DNA from: VRUE01 sp963703175
GTDB taxonomy: Bacteria; Actinomycetota; Thermoleophilia; Solirubrobacterales; 70-9
DNA: 64,000 bases
Direction of reading: 5' to 3'
Assembly: GCA_963703175.1 (NCBI GenBank)
Contig: OY969794.1
Coordinates: 2,852,001-2,916,000, forward strand
Part shown: positions 1-8,498 of the stretch, piece after piece
Position numbering within the stretch: position 1 is the stretch's first letter
Layout: every line of letters begins with the position of its first letter
The notes under the pieces: generated by a model
Told to the model about the DNA's origin: nothing
Databases searched by the model: none
The model's input: the letters and a program-made list of their open reading frames with translations, nothing else
Program-made: the position numbers and the translations under genes

Positions 1-881
1 ACCCGCGGGCTCTTGGCGCGCAGCAGCTCCGCCGAGTCGGGATTCACCTTCTGCGGCATGATCGACGAGCCCGAGGAGAAGGACTCGTCGAGCTGACAAA
101 AGCCGAACTCGCTGCTCGACCAGATGACGATCTCCGAACCCAGCCGGGAAAGGTGCATGGCGCAGATCGAGGCAGCCGAGAGATAGTCGAGAACGAAGTC
201 ACGGTTGGAGGCGCCGTCGATCGAGTTGCGGGTGACGTGTTCAAAGCCGAGGTCGTCGGCAACCGCATTGCGGTCGATCTCCCAATTGACTCCGGCAAGG
301 GCCCCCGAACCGAGTGGCATCACGCTGGCGCTGTCGAGCGCGAACTGGAAGCGCAGCACATCCCGGGCGAGCATCCAGAAGTAAGCGAGCAGATGGTGGC
401 CCAAGTAGACGGGCTGGGCGCGCTGCAGGTGGGTGTAACCGGGCATCGGCCAGTCACGGTGGCGCTCGGCCAGATCGAGCAAGCGCTCCATCGCCGCCGC
501 CGCCAAGTCGATCGCCTGCAGGGAGTGCACCTGCACGACCATCGCCATGTCGGTCGCGACCTGGTCGTTGCGTGAGCGGCCGGTGTGGAGCTTGCCGGCC
601 AGCGGGCCGATCTCCTCGCCGAGCAGCCGCTCGATCGCCATGTGTATGTCCTCGTCGGCCGGCTCGAACTCGAAGCCGTGGGCGCCCATCCGCTCGTGCA
701 CTCGGCCGAGGCCAGCGACGATCTGCTCTAGCTCGGAGTCATCGAGAACGCCGATCTGGCGCAGGGCCCGAGCGTGCGCCTGGGACTGGTCGATGTCGTA
801 GGGCGCCAGCGGCCAGTCAAACTCAAGCGAGCGGTTGATGCGCCAGAAGCGCGGGTCTGGGTCTTTGCGGAAGCGAGACAT
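1..881 (-). CDS. argH: argininosuccinate lyase, C-terminus beyond window
   Basis: Last step of arginine synthesis: argininosuccinate to arginine plus fumarate, in the cytoplasm. Translated from the ATG at 881 the frame stays open to the window edge (293 residues). It shows the family features in order: an N-terminal DEDIHMAIERLLGEE stretch, then KLHTGRSRNDQVATD, and near the edge the fumarate-lyase signature GSSIMPQKVNPD. About 160-170 C-terminal residues should lie outside the window, judging from the usual length near 460. The start overlaps the stop of the upstream aminotransferase gene by one base (TGATG), which suggests translational coupling. It is the last visible gene of the minus-strand amino-acid block. 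Confidence 0.95.
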   Translation of the reverse strand, partial: MSRFRKDPDPRFWRINRSLEFDWPLAPYDIDQSQAHARALRQIGVLDDSELEQIVAGLGRVHERMGAHGFEFEPADEDIHMAIERLLGEEIGPLAGKLHTGRSRNDQVATDMAMVVQVHSLQAIDLAAAAMERLLDLAERHRDWPMPGYTHLQRAQPVYLGHHLLAYFWMLARDVLRFQFALDSASVMPLGSGALAGVNWEIDRNAVADDLGFEHVTRNSIDGASNRDFVLDYLSAASICAMHLSRLGSEIVIWSSSEFGFCQLDESFSSGSSIMPQKVNPDSAELLRAKSPR

Positions 882-2008
882 CAGCGCAGGGATCGGGCGA
901 GAGCCTCGCATACCCGGGCGATGTGCGACTCGGTCATCGCCGGGAAGAAGGGCAGGGCCAGCGAGTGCGCCGCCGCCGCTTCGGCGACCGGGAACTGACC
1001 CTCGCGGTAGCCGAGCTTGCGTAGATGAGGAAATAGGTGGATGCAGGGCAGATAGGCCTTGGAGGCAATCCCATCGGCGGCGAGCCGGGCGACAACCGCG
1101 TCGCGATCGACTCCATCGGCGAGGCGGACGGCGTAGACGAACCAGCTGCGGCGCTCGGCCCCACGGCTGGCAATTGGGACGGCAATGCCCTCAACTTCGG
1201 CCAGGCCCTGCTCGTACATCGACGCCACCGCGGAGCGCTTGGCGAGCATCGCGTCGAGCTTCTCCATCTGGGCGACGCCGAGCGCCGCGGCGAGGTCGGA
1301 GAGGCGATAGTTGAAGCCGAGCCCGCCGTGGTCGAGCCAGCCCATGTCCGGGGCACGGCCCTGGTTGCGCTCGGAGCGCAAGCGCACGGCATCAGCTGAA
1401 CTTGAGGGCACGATCATCCCCCCCTCGCCGGTGGTCAACTGCTTATTGGCGTAGAAGGCGAAGGTCGCGAGATTGCCACGGCTGCCGACCGGACGGCCCT
1501 CCGAATCGACCGCGCCAAGCGCCTCGCAGGCGTCCTCAAGGACGCCAAGGCCGCGGCGAGCGGCGAGCGCCTCCAACTCCGGCATTGCCGCCGGGAAGCC
1601 GAAGATGTGGATCGGCAGAATGCCGGCGCTGCGCCCCCCCATGCCCGCCTCGACCGCAGCCGGGTCGAGGTTGAGGGTTATCGGGTCAACGTCGCAGAAG
1701 ACCGGACGGGCACCCTCGTAGAGCAGGCAGTTGGCCGAGGCGACAAAGCTAAAAGGGCTGGTGAGGACCTCGTCCCCGGGACCCCAGCCGAGCGCCCTGA
1801 CACCGAGGTGAAGCGCCGTAGTGCCACTGGAGACACCAACGGCGTCCTCTACTCCGAGCCAGGCAGAGAGATCATGCTCGAAGCGCTCGCCAATCGGGCC
1901 GAGCGAGAGCCGACCGGAGCGAAGCACCTCGAGCACCAGCTCCTCCTCCCGCTCGCCAATCTCTGGTCGGGCAAGGGGGATCGGCTCGATCTCGGACTGT
2001 CCGGCCAT
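881..2008 (-). CDS. DegT/DnrJ/EryC1/StrS-family PLP aminotransferase
   Basis: Fold-type I PLP enzyme of the family that aminates keto-sugars. It begins MAGQSEIEPIPLARPEIGE; the frame is open further upstream, but this ATG is where family homology begins and it sits 14 nt past the cimA stop. Key parts are SSGTTALHLGVRALG (cofactor phosphate region), EDACEALGA, and FYANKQLTTGEGG, whose lysine should be the PLP-binding residue. Length 375 residues is normal. The substrate is unknown. It lies between cimA and argH rather than in a sugar cluster, so a role in amino-acid metabolism or a nucleotide-sugar pathway encoded elsewhere are both possible. Confidence 0.85.
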   Translation of the reverse strand: MAGQSEIEPIPLARPEIGEREEELVLEVLRSGRLSLGPIGERFEHDLSAWLGVEDAVGVSSGTTALHLGVRALGWGPGDEVLTSPFSFVASANCLLYEGARPVFCDVDPITLNLDPAAVEAGMGGRSAGILPIHIFGFPAAMPELEALAARRGLGVLEDACEALGAVDSEGRPVGSRGNLATFAFYANKQLTTGEGGMIVPSSSADAVRLRSERNQGRAPDMGWLDHGGLGFNYRLSDLAAALGVAQMEKLDAMLAKRSAVASMYEQGLAEVEGIAVPIASRGAERRSWFVYAVRLADGVDRDAVVARLAADGIASKAYLPCIHLFPHLRKLGYREGQFPVAEAAAAHSLALPFFPAMTESHIARVCEALARSLR

Positions 2009-2022
2009 TGGTGGCGGCCACA

Positions 2023-3585
2023 CTACCCGCGGGGCTGGAAGGCGTACTCCAGCGAGTCGACCAGGGCCTCCCACGACGCCTCGATGATGTTCTCCGAGAC
2101 GCCGATCGTCCCCCACTCGCGCTCGCGGTCGGCGGAATCGAGCAGGACGCGAGTGACAGCGCCGGTCCCATGGCTCTCGTCGAGGATCCGCACCTTGTAG
2201 TTGGTCAGCTCGATATCGGCGAGGTGTGGATAGCGATCGGCGATTGCGCCGCGCAGGGCACTGTCGAGGGCGTTGACCGGGCCGTTTCCCTCGGCGACCC
2301 GGACGTAGCGCTTGCCGTCGACCTTGACCTTGATCGTCGCCTCGGTTTCCACCGCGCCGTCGGCGCGCTTCTCGACCAGGACCTTGAAGCTCTCCAGCTC
2401 GAAAAGCGGCTCATAGCTGCCGGCCTCGCGGCGCAACAGAAGCTCGAAGGACGCCGGTGCCGCCTCGTAGTGGTAGCCCCGATGCTCGCGCTCCTTGAGG
2501 CGCTCGACGGCGTGCGCCGCCTCGTCCTCGTCGAGGTTGAGGCCCGCTTGCGCTGCCTGGGTGCGGATCGTCGCCTTTCCCGACAGCTCCGAGGCGAGGA
2601 TTTCGCGCTCGTTGCCAAGCAGTGTCGGGTCGAGGTGCTCGAAGGTGCGGGCGTCGGCCTCGACTCCGGCTGCATGCATACCCGCCTTATGGGCGAAGGC
2701 GTTGCGCCCGACGTAGGGCTGGTCGGGGTTCGGAGCCATATTGCAGAGCTCGTCGAGGTAGTGACTCGTCCTGGTCAGGACGGCCAGCTTGTCGCCCGGC
2801 ACAACTTCAAAGCCCATCTTGAGCTGCAGCGCGGGCAGGATCGTCGCCAGGTTGGCGTTGCCGCAGCGCTCGCCATAGCCGTTGACGGTCCCCTGCACGA
2901 GACGGGCGCCCGCGTCAACGGCGGCGAGTGAGTTGGCGACGGCGCAACCGGCGTCGTCGTGAGTATGGATGCCGACCTCCACCTCGTCGCCGAGCGCCTC
3001 GACCACGGCGGCCGTCGCTGCGGCGACAAAGGCAGGCAGGCTGCCCCCGTTGGTATCGCAGAGGGTGACGTTCTCGGCGCCGGCGTCAGCGGCGGCGGCG
3101 ACGCACTCGAGCGCGTAGGCAGCATCGTCGCGGTAGCCATCGAAGAAGTGCTCGGCATCGAAGATCGGCCGCTTGCCGCGCTGACGGCAAAAGGCGATCG
3201 AGTCGGCGATCATCGCCAAGTTCTCCTCGGCGGAGACCTTGATCACCTTCTCCAGATGTAGGCCCCAGCTCTTGCCGACCAGGCAGACGACCGGAGCGAA
3301 GCTCTCGACGAGCACGGCAAGCGCTTCGTCCTCCTCGGCACTGCGGTCGCGGCGCCGGGTCATGCCGAATGCGGCGATCGTCGCCTGCTCTAGCTCGAGC
3401 TCGGCTAGCTGCTCGAACAACTCCGCTTCCTTGGGGTTGGAGCTGGGAAAACCGGCCTCGATCGTCTGCACGCCGAGCTCGTCGAGGGCGCGCACGACTT
3501 TCAGCTTCTCCCCCACCGAGAGCGACATGCCGGGGCCGCCCATGCCGTCGCGCAAGGTGGTGTCATAGAGCTTCACCTGTTCCAT
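2023..3585 (-). CDS. cimA: (R)-citramalate synthase
   Basis: Condenses pyruvate with acetyl-CoA to citramalate, opening the threonine-independent route to 2-oxobutyrate and isoleucine. The 520-residue protein starts MEQVKLYDTTLRDGMGGPGM, with the DTTLRDG metal and substrate motif of the HMG-CoA-lyase-like TIM barrel, then VGIHTHDDAGCAVANSL (the metal-binding HxH) and GTVNGYGERCGNANL. A C-terminal LeuA-dimer-type regulatory region follows (about residues 380-515, including the VAEGNGPVNALDSALR stretch). The 'DGMGGPGM' variant and overall architecture match the CimA-type branch rather than LeuA or homocitrate synthase. Its products can be processed by LeuCD and LeuB, encoded just upstream, which supports the call. 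Confidence 0.9.
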   Translation of the reverse strand: MEQVKLYDTTLRDGMGGPGMSLSVGEKLKVVRALDELGVQTIEAGFPSSNPKEAELFEQLAELELEQATIAAFGMTRRRDRSAEEDEALAVLVESFAPVVCLVGKSWGLHLEKVIKVSAEENLAMIADSIAFCRQRGKRPIFDAEHFFDGYRDDAAYALECVAAAADAGAENVTLCDTNGGSLPAFVAAATAAVVEALGDEVEVGIHTHDDAGCAVANSLAAVDAGARLVQGTVNGYGERCGNANLATILPALQLKMGFEVVPGDKLAVLTRTSHYLDELCNMAPNPDQPYVGRNAFAHKAGMHAAGVEADARTFEHLDPTLLGNEREILASELSGKATIRTQAAQAGLNLDEDEAAHAVERLKEREHRGYHYEAAPASFELLLRREAGSYEPLFELESFKVLVEKRADGAVETEATIKVKVDGKRYVRVAEGNGPVNALDSALRGAIADRYPHLADIELTNYKVRILDESHGTGAVTRVLLDSADREREWGTIGVSENIIEASWEALVDSLEYAFQPRG

Positions 3586-3643
3586 CTGAATGCCTTTCGT
3601 ACGAGGGTGAACCGGGGGAGTGCGCGCAGCGCAGCGCCAGCCG

Positions 3644-4585
3644 CTAGGCGGCAGGCGTAATTCGCCCGGTCGGCACCTCTACGAAGTCGAGCCACTCGAG
3701 GTACTCCTCGGCGCGGCCGTGCAGGGCGTCCTGGAATTTGGCTTGAATCACGCGCGTGATCTCGCCCGGCTCGCCGAGCGGATGATCGTCGATCTCGCGC
3801 ACCGGCACCAGCTCGGCGGCGGTGCCGGTAAGGAAGACCTCCTCTGCCAAGTAGAGCTCTGAGCGGGCGACGTCGCGCTCCACCACGGTGTAGCCGAGAT
3901 CGCGGGCAATCTGGATTACCGATTTGCGGTTGATGCCGTCGAGGATCGCAGCGACGTGCGGTGGGGTGACGATCTGACCGTCGCGAACCAAGAAGATGTT
4001 CTCGCCCGAGCCCTCGCAGACAAAGCCTCGCTCGTCGAGCAACAGGGCCTCTTCATAGCCGGCGTTCTGTGACTCGGTCTTGGCCAGGATTGAGTTCAGG
4101 TACTGACCCGATGCCTTGGCATGAGGAATAAGTCCGCCGGAGCCGATCCGTCGCCAGCTCGAGACCTTGGCCCGGATACCGTGCTTCTGGCCCTCCTCAC
4201 CTAGATAAGCACCCCAGGGGAAGGCGGCGATGACGAGGTCGATCGGCGCGTCGGTCGCGTACAGACCGAGATTGCCGTAGCCGCGAAAGGCGAGCGGCCG
4301 GATATAACAGGAGCGCAGCTCGTTGCGGCGGATCAGCTCCCGCGTCGCCTCGGCGATTTCCTCGCCCGAATAGGCAAGCTCGAAGTAGTAGAGCTCGGCC
4401 GACTTGGCGAGCCGGTCGAGATGGTCCTGGTGGCGGAATATCGCCGGGCCGCGCTCGGTCTCATAGCAGCGGATTCCCTCGAAAACGCCGGTTCCGTAGT
4501 GCAGGCCGTGACTGAGCACATGCGTGGTGGCCTCGTGCCAGGGCACGAACTCGCCGTTCTGCCAGATCAGCTCTGCCGTCTCCAT
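3644..4585 (-). CDS. ilvE: branched-chain amino-acid aminotransferase
   Basis: Fold-type IV PLP transaminase that makes Leu, Ile and Val from their 2-oxo acids with glutamate as donor. The 313 residues begin METAELIWQNGEFVPWHEAT and contain LHYGTGVFEGIRCYET, IPHAKASGQYLNS (the lysine that should hold PLP) and CEGSGENIFLVRDG, all typical of short IlvE. ATG at 4585 is 38 nt from the leuB stop, so the gene is probably in one operon with leuB upstream and cimA downstream. A D-amino-acid transaminase or aminodeoxychorismate lyase is less likely given length and context. Confidence 0.93.
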   Translation of the reverse strand: METAELIWQNGEFVPWHEATTHVLSHGLHYGTGVFEGIRCYETERGPAIFRHQDHLDRLAKSAELYYFELAYSGEEIAEATRELIRRNELRSCYIRPLAFRGYGNLGLYATDAPIDLVIAAFPWGAYLGEEGQKHGIRAKVSSWRRIGSGGLIPHAKASGQYLNSILAKTESQNAGYEEALLLDERGFVCEGSGENIFLVRDGQIVTPPHVAAILDGINRKSVIQIARDLGYTVVERDVARSELYLAEEVFLTGTAAELVPVREIDDHPLGEPGEITRVIQAKFQDALHGRAEEYLEWLDFVEVPTGRITPAA

Positions 4586-4623
4586 CCCGGGAAATTATGC
4601 CCGATGAGTCGAGGAAGGTCGAG

Positions 4624-5694
4624 CTACAGCTCTGCGAGCACGGCTTCGGTGATCTCGCTGGTGCCTACGGAGTCCTCTCCGGCGGCCGCCAAGTCATGGG
4701 TTCGGAGGCCTTGCTCCAGGACGGCGTCGACCGCTGTCTCGATCTGCTCCGCCTCATCGGGGCGGCCGAGGCCATGGCGCAGCATCATCGCCGTGCTGAG
4801 GAAGGTGGCGAGCGGGTTGGCGATGCCCTGGCCGGCAATGTCGGGGGCGGAGCCGTGGACGGGCTCGAACAGGCCCGGCGCGCCGGGCTCGCCGAGGCTT
4901 GCCGACGGCAGCATCCCGAGCGAGCCGGTGAGCATCGCCGACTCATCGCTGAGGATGTCGCCGAAGAGGTTCTCGGTGACGATCACGTCGAACTCCGCGG
5001 GGCGCGAGACGAGCTGCATCGCCGCGTTGTCAACCAGCAGATGGTCGAGCTCGACGTCGGGGAACTCGCCTGCTACGCGGCTGACGACCTCGCGCCACAG
5101 ACGTGAGGTCTCGAGCACATTGGCCTTGTCGACCGAGGTGACGCGGGGAGCGCCACTGCTGTCCTCGGCCCGACGCTGCGCAGCCTCGAAGCCGGCGCGG
5201 GCGATCCGCTCGATCTCCGCGACCGAGTACTCGCAGGTGTCGTGGGCAACGTCCCCCTCGCGGCCACTGTCACCGAAGTAGATACCTCCGGTCAGCTCTC
5301 GCACCACGAGCAGGTCGGTGCCGGCGATCCGCTCTTCCTTCAACGGGCTGGCGCCGACGAGTGCAGGGCTGGGCCGCACCGGCCGCAGGTTGGCGTAGAG
5401 CCCCATGCCCTTGCGCAGGCCGAGCAGTCCCTGCTCGGGGCGCGGCGCGTCGGGGTCGGTCGTGTCCCATTTCGGCCCCCCGACTGCGCCCAGGAGTACG
5501 GCGTCGGCTTGCTTACAGACGTCGAGCACCTCGTCAGCGAGCGCGACGCCATTGGCGTCAATCGAGCAGCCGCCCATCAGGCGCTCGTCGAACTCGAACT
5601 CGCCGAGCGACTCGAGCAGCTGCCGCGCCGCGGCAACAATCTCTGACCCGATCCCGTCGCCTGGCAGCAGGACTATGCGCGGTGCGTCGCTCAC
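4624..5694 (-). CDS. leuB: 3-isopropylmalate dehydrogenase
   Basis: NAD-dependent oxidative decarboxylation of 3-isopropylmalate; in this context it may also act on the methylmalate made through CimA. GTG start at 5694 gives MSDAPRIVLLPGDGIGSEIV. Seen in order: LLGAVGGPKWDT, ANLRPVRP, the substrate-arginine region VVRELTGGIYFGDSG, then ENLFGDILSDESAMLTGSLG, the family signature with metal-binding aspartates, and HGSAPDIAGQGIANP for NAD specificity. Length 356 is normal. A 15-bp perfect inverted repeat (5709-5760) lies directly upstream and may affect expression. Confidence 0.96.
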   Translation of the reverse strand: MSDAPRIVLLPGDGIGSEIVAAARQLLESLGEFEFDERLMGGCSIDANGVALADEVLDVCKQADAVLLGAVGGPKWDTTDPDAPRPEQGLLGLRKGMGLYANLRPVRPSPALVGASPLKEERIAGTDLLVVRELTGGIYFGDSGREGDVAHDTCEYSVAEIERIARAGFEAAQRRAEDSSGAPRVTSVDKANVLETSRLWREVVSRVAGEFPDVELDHLLVDNAAMQLVSRPAEFDVIVTENLFGDILSDESAMLTGSLGMLPSASLGEPGAPGLFEPVHGSAPDIAGQGIANPLATFLSTAMMLRHGLGRPDEAEQIETAVDAVLEQGLRTHDLAAAGEDSVGTSEITEAVLAEL

Positions 5695-5708
5695 GAGCCG
5701 CGCACTCT

Positions 5709-5760
5709 AGACGTGCCGGTGCTCAGAGGTCATATAGGGCACCGGAGCACCGGCACGTCT
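5709..5760. repeat. 15-bp perfect inverted repeat upstream of leuB
   Basis: Arms AGACGTGCCGGTGCT (5709-5723) and its exact complement (5746-5760) enclose 22 nt. A second copy of GCACCGG at 5739-5745 could pair with the same left arm, so two mutually exclusive hairpins are possible. It lies between the methyltransferase stop and the leuB start. No U-run follows on the minus strand, so it is not a textbook terminator. It could be an RNA hairpin that tunes leuB expression, or a protein-binding site. Confidence 0.6.
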
Positions 5761-5767
5761 GCGGGCG

Positions 5768-6535
5768 TCAACGCTGGGCCTCGATGTTGAGGCGGACGTA
5801 GTCAAGCGTCAGCGGGCTCGCGGACTCTTCGAGAACCGCTTCGGCAAAGGGGCGGCGTAGATCGCTTGGCAGTTGCGCGAGGAGCGGGCCCAGGGTGACG
5901 GTGGAGGTGAACTCGAGCGGATGCTCAGGGGTGACGGGCTTGGGCTCGAGCCAGCAGCGAGCCTCGGTGAATCCGGCCGCCAGCAATCGCTGTTCGGTCT
6001 CTTCGGGAGCTGCAAAATTCCACATGCCGGTCATCTGCTCGAGATGCGAAGCGAACTCGGGACGCGCCGCAACCGTTGCGATCACCCTGGCGTGCTCGGC
6101 AACGTTGCCTTGACCACCGCACTGGGCGACCAGACGCCCGCCCGGGCGCAGCGCGGCGTGCAGATGCTCGAAGAGCCGGTCGTGATCGGCGATCCAGTGG
6201 AAGGTCGCGGTCGAGAAGATCAGGTCGATGGGCTGGTCGATCTCGAGTTCGACGAGGTCTGCGACGAGATAGGTCGCCCTCTCCCCCAGCCGCTCCTTTG
6301 CCTTGGCGATCATCGCCTCAGAACCGTCGACCGCGAGCAGCTGCCCGTCGGGAATCCGCTCGACCAGCTTCTCGGTGACTTTCCCCGAGCCGCACCCCGC
6401 GTCGATGACTGCCTCGTCGCCCTGCAGCTCCAGCCGTCCCAACACCTCCGTTCCCCATTCGAACTGGGGATCGGAGATCGCGTCGTAGGTCTCGGCGTCC
6501 CACTCGCGGGGGTTGGTGTTCATCGACCGTTCCAT
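5768..6535 (-). CDS. class I SAM-dependent methyltransferase, trans-aconitate methyltransferase-like
   Basis: Rossmann-fold methyltransferase of 255 residues. Motif I is VIDAGCGSGKVTEKL, followed by LLAVDGSEAMIAKA (the acidic residue that binds the SAM ribose) and a DLIFSTATFHWI motif typical of the trans-aconitate 2-methyltransferase group. The ATG at 6523 (MNTNPREWD) has a better upstream GGA than the ATG at 6535. The gene sits between leuD and leuB in a leucine operon, where a methyltransferase is unexpected. Methylation of a tricarboxylate-like side product is conceivable, but that is only a guess from resemblance and position. Confidence 0.75.
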   Translation of the reverse strand: MERSMNTNPREWDAETYDAISDPQFEWGTEVLGRLELQGDEAVIDAGCGSGKVTEKLVERIPDGQLLAVDGSEAMIAKAKERLGERATYLVADLVELEIDQPIDLIFSTATFHWIADHDRLFEHLHAALRPGGRLVAQCGGQGNVAEHARVIATVAARPEFASHLEQMTGMWNFAAPEETEQRLLAAGFTEARCWLEPKPVTPEHPLEFTSTVTLGPLLAQLPSDLRRPFAEAVLEESASPLTLDYVRLNIEAQR

Positions 6536-6543
6536 GTCGTTGC

Positions 6544-7107
6544 TCAGAGAGCGGTCGTCACCGGGCCGGCCTTGGCGCCCTGTACGGCCTCGAACGCGTC
6601 GATCGCGGCGGCGCTCTCCAGAGTGATTCCGATGTCGTCCAGGCCATTGAGGAGGCGGTGCTGCACGTCGGGCTCGATTGCGAACTCAAAGACGCCGCCG
6701 GCGCAGGTGACCGTCTGGTCGTCGACGTCGATCCGCGCCTCGCCCGCCTCCGCGACCACGCGGCAGTGCTCCTCGTCGAGCTCGACCGGCAACAAGCCGA
6801 CCTTGGTGCAGTTGGAATAGAAGATGTCGGCGAAAGAGGGCGCGACGATCGCCTCGAAGCCGAAGTCCTCGAGTGCCCAGGGGGCGTGCTCGCGCGAGGA
6901 TCCGCAGCCGAAGTTGCGACCGGCCACCAGGATCGGGTTTGGCTCCAACTCGATCTCGCCGTCACGGATCCAGTCGTAGAAGAGGAACTCGCCGAAACCG
7001 GTCCGCTCGACCCGCTTGAGGAACTGCTTGGGGATGATCTGGTCGGTGTCGACGTCGTGCCGGTCGAGCACGGATACCTTGCCCTCGATCACGTCTATCG
7101 GCCTCAT
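6544..7107 (-). CDS. leuD: 3-isopropylmalate dehydratase small subunit
   Basis: Small (swivel) subunit of isopropylmalate isomerase; pairs with LeuC to convert 2- to 3-isopropylmalate. ATG at 7107 (MRPIDVIEGKVSVLD) is preceded at good spacing by GGAG, which decides it over a TTG at 7119. It contains DVDTDQIIPKQFLKR and the family hallmark NFGCGSSREHAPWAL, then APSFADIFYSNCTKVGLLP. About 187 residues, normal for LeuD. The start follows the leuC stop after 2 nt. Confidence 0.96.
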   Translation of the reverse strand: MRPIDVIEGKVSVLDRHDVDTDQIIPKQFLKRVERTGFGEFLFYDWIRDGEIELEPNPILVAGRNFGCGSSREHAPWALEDFGFEAIVAPSFADIFYSNCTKVGLLPVELDEEHCRVVAEAGEARIDVDDQTVTCAGGVFEFAIEPDVQHRLLNGLDDIGITLESAAAIDAFEAVQGAKAGPVTTAL

Positions 7108-7109
7108 CT

Positions 7110-8495
7110 CTAGCTCCAATCCCTGATGTCGACGAAATGGCCCTCAATCGCGGCGGCAGCGGCCATCTTCGGACTGACCAGATGCGTCCTGCCACCCTTG
7201 CCTTGCCGCCCCTCGAAGTTGCGATTCGAGGTAGAGGCGCAGCGCTCGCCCTCGATCAGGATGTCGGGGTTCATCCCCAGGCACATCGAGCAGCCGGCCT
7301 CGCGCCACTCAAAGCCGGCGGCACGGAAGACCTCGTGCAGCCCCTCCTCCTCTGCGGTCGCTTTGACCTGCTGGGAGCCAGGCACGACCATCGCTCGCAC
7401 CGAGCCGGCGACGCGGCGGCCGTCGACCACCGAGGCCGCCTCGCGTAGGTCCTCGATCCGAGAGTTGGTGCAGGAGCCAATGAAGACCCGTTCGGGCTTC
7501 ACCTCGGTCATCGGAGTGCCGGCCTCAAGACCCATGTAGGCAAGCGCACGTTCGGCCGACTCGCGATCGGCAGGCGACTCCATCGCCGCTGGGTCGGGCA
7601 CTGAGTCGGTGACCTCGATCACCATGCCGGGATTGGTTCCCCAGGTGACCATCGGCGAGATGCCGGCGGCGTCGATCTCAATCTCGGTGTCGAAACGGGC
7701 GCCAACGTCGGTCGGCAGCTGCCGCCAGCGCTCGACCGCGGCGTCGAAGTCCTGTGGCGCCGCGTCGCGACCTCGCACCCACTCAAAGGTAGTCTCGTCG
7801 GGGGCGATCATCCCCGCGCGGCCGCCCCCCTCGATCGTCATATTGCAAACCGTCATCCGGCCGGGCATTGAAAGCGACTCGATCGCCGGACCGGCGTACT
7901 CGACCGCGTAGCCGGTCATGCCACCGGTGCCGAGACGGCCGATCGTCGCCAGGATCAGGTCCTTGGGCGTCACACCCGAACCGAGCTCGCCCGAGTAGAG
8001 GATGCGCATCGTCTTCGGCCGCTTCTGGACTAGGCACTGGGTCGCCAGCACGTGCTCGACCTCGGAGGTGCCGATGCCGAAGGCCAGCGCACCAAAGGCC
8101 CCATGGGTGGAGGTATGACTGTCGCCGCAGACGATCGTAATTCCTGGCTGGGTAACGCCCAGCTCCGGTCCGATCACGTGGACGATGCCCTGCCGCTCGG
8201 AGCCGAGTGAGTAGAGCGGGACGCCGAACTCCTCGCAGTTTCGCTCCAGCGTTTCAACCTGGACTCGGGAGAGCTCGTCGGCGATCAACCGCGCCGCCAT
8301 CGTGCCATCAGTGGGCACGTTGTGGTCGGCGGTCGCCAGCGTCCTGTCGGGCCGGCGCAGTGGTCGACCAGCCAGCCGCAAACCGTCGAAGGCCTGGGGC
8401 GAGGTGACCTCGTGGACCAGATGTAGGTCTATGTAGAGCAAGCCATCGCTGACCTCGTGCGCGCTCCAGATCTTGTCGAACATAGTCTGCGGCAT
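7110..8495 (-). CDS. leuC: 3-isopropylmalate dehydratase large subunit
   Basis: Aconitase-family large subunit carrying the 4Fe-4S cluster. 461 residues starting MPQTMFDKIWSAHEV, preceded by a strong AGGAGGAG site. Features: DLHLVHEVTSPQAF, TADHNVPT, the first cluster-region motif VCGDSHTSTHGAFGALAFG, then FIGSCTNSRIEDL and CSMCLGMNPD with the three cluster cysteines spread over these motifs, and TSNRNFEGRQGKGGRTHLVS at the end. It starts 3 nt after the XRE-cupin gene and is followed by leuD, so the three form one transcription unit. Confidence 0.96.
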   Translation of the reverse strand: MPQTMFDKIWSAHEVSDGLLYIDLHLVHEVTSPQAFDGLRLAGRPLRRPDRTLATADHNVPTDGTMAARLIADELSRVQVETLERNCEEFGVPLYSLGSERQGIVHVIGPELGVTQPGITIVCGDSHTSTHGAFGALAFGIGTSEVEHVLATQCLVQKRPKTMRILYSGELGSGVTPKDLILATIGRLGTGGMTGYAVEYAGPAIESLSMPGRMTVCNMTIEGGGRAGMIAPDETTFEWVRGRDAAPQDFDAAVERWRQLPTDVGARFDTEIEIDAAGISPMVTWGTNPGMVIEVTDSVPDPAAMESPADRESAERALAYMGLEAGTPMTEVKPERVFIGSCTNSRIEDLREAASVVDGRRVAGSVRAMVVPGSQQVKATAEEEGLHEVFRAAGFEWREAGCSMCLGMNPDILIEGERCASTSNRNFEGRQGKGGRTHLVSPKMAAAAAIEGHFVDIRDWS

Positions 8496-8498
8496 TGC

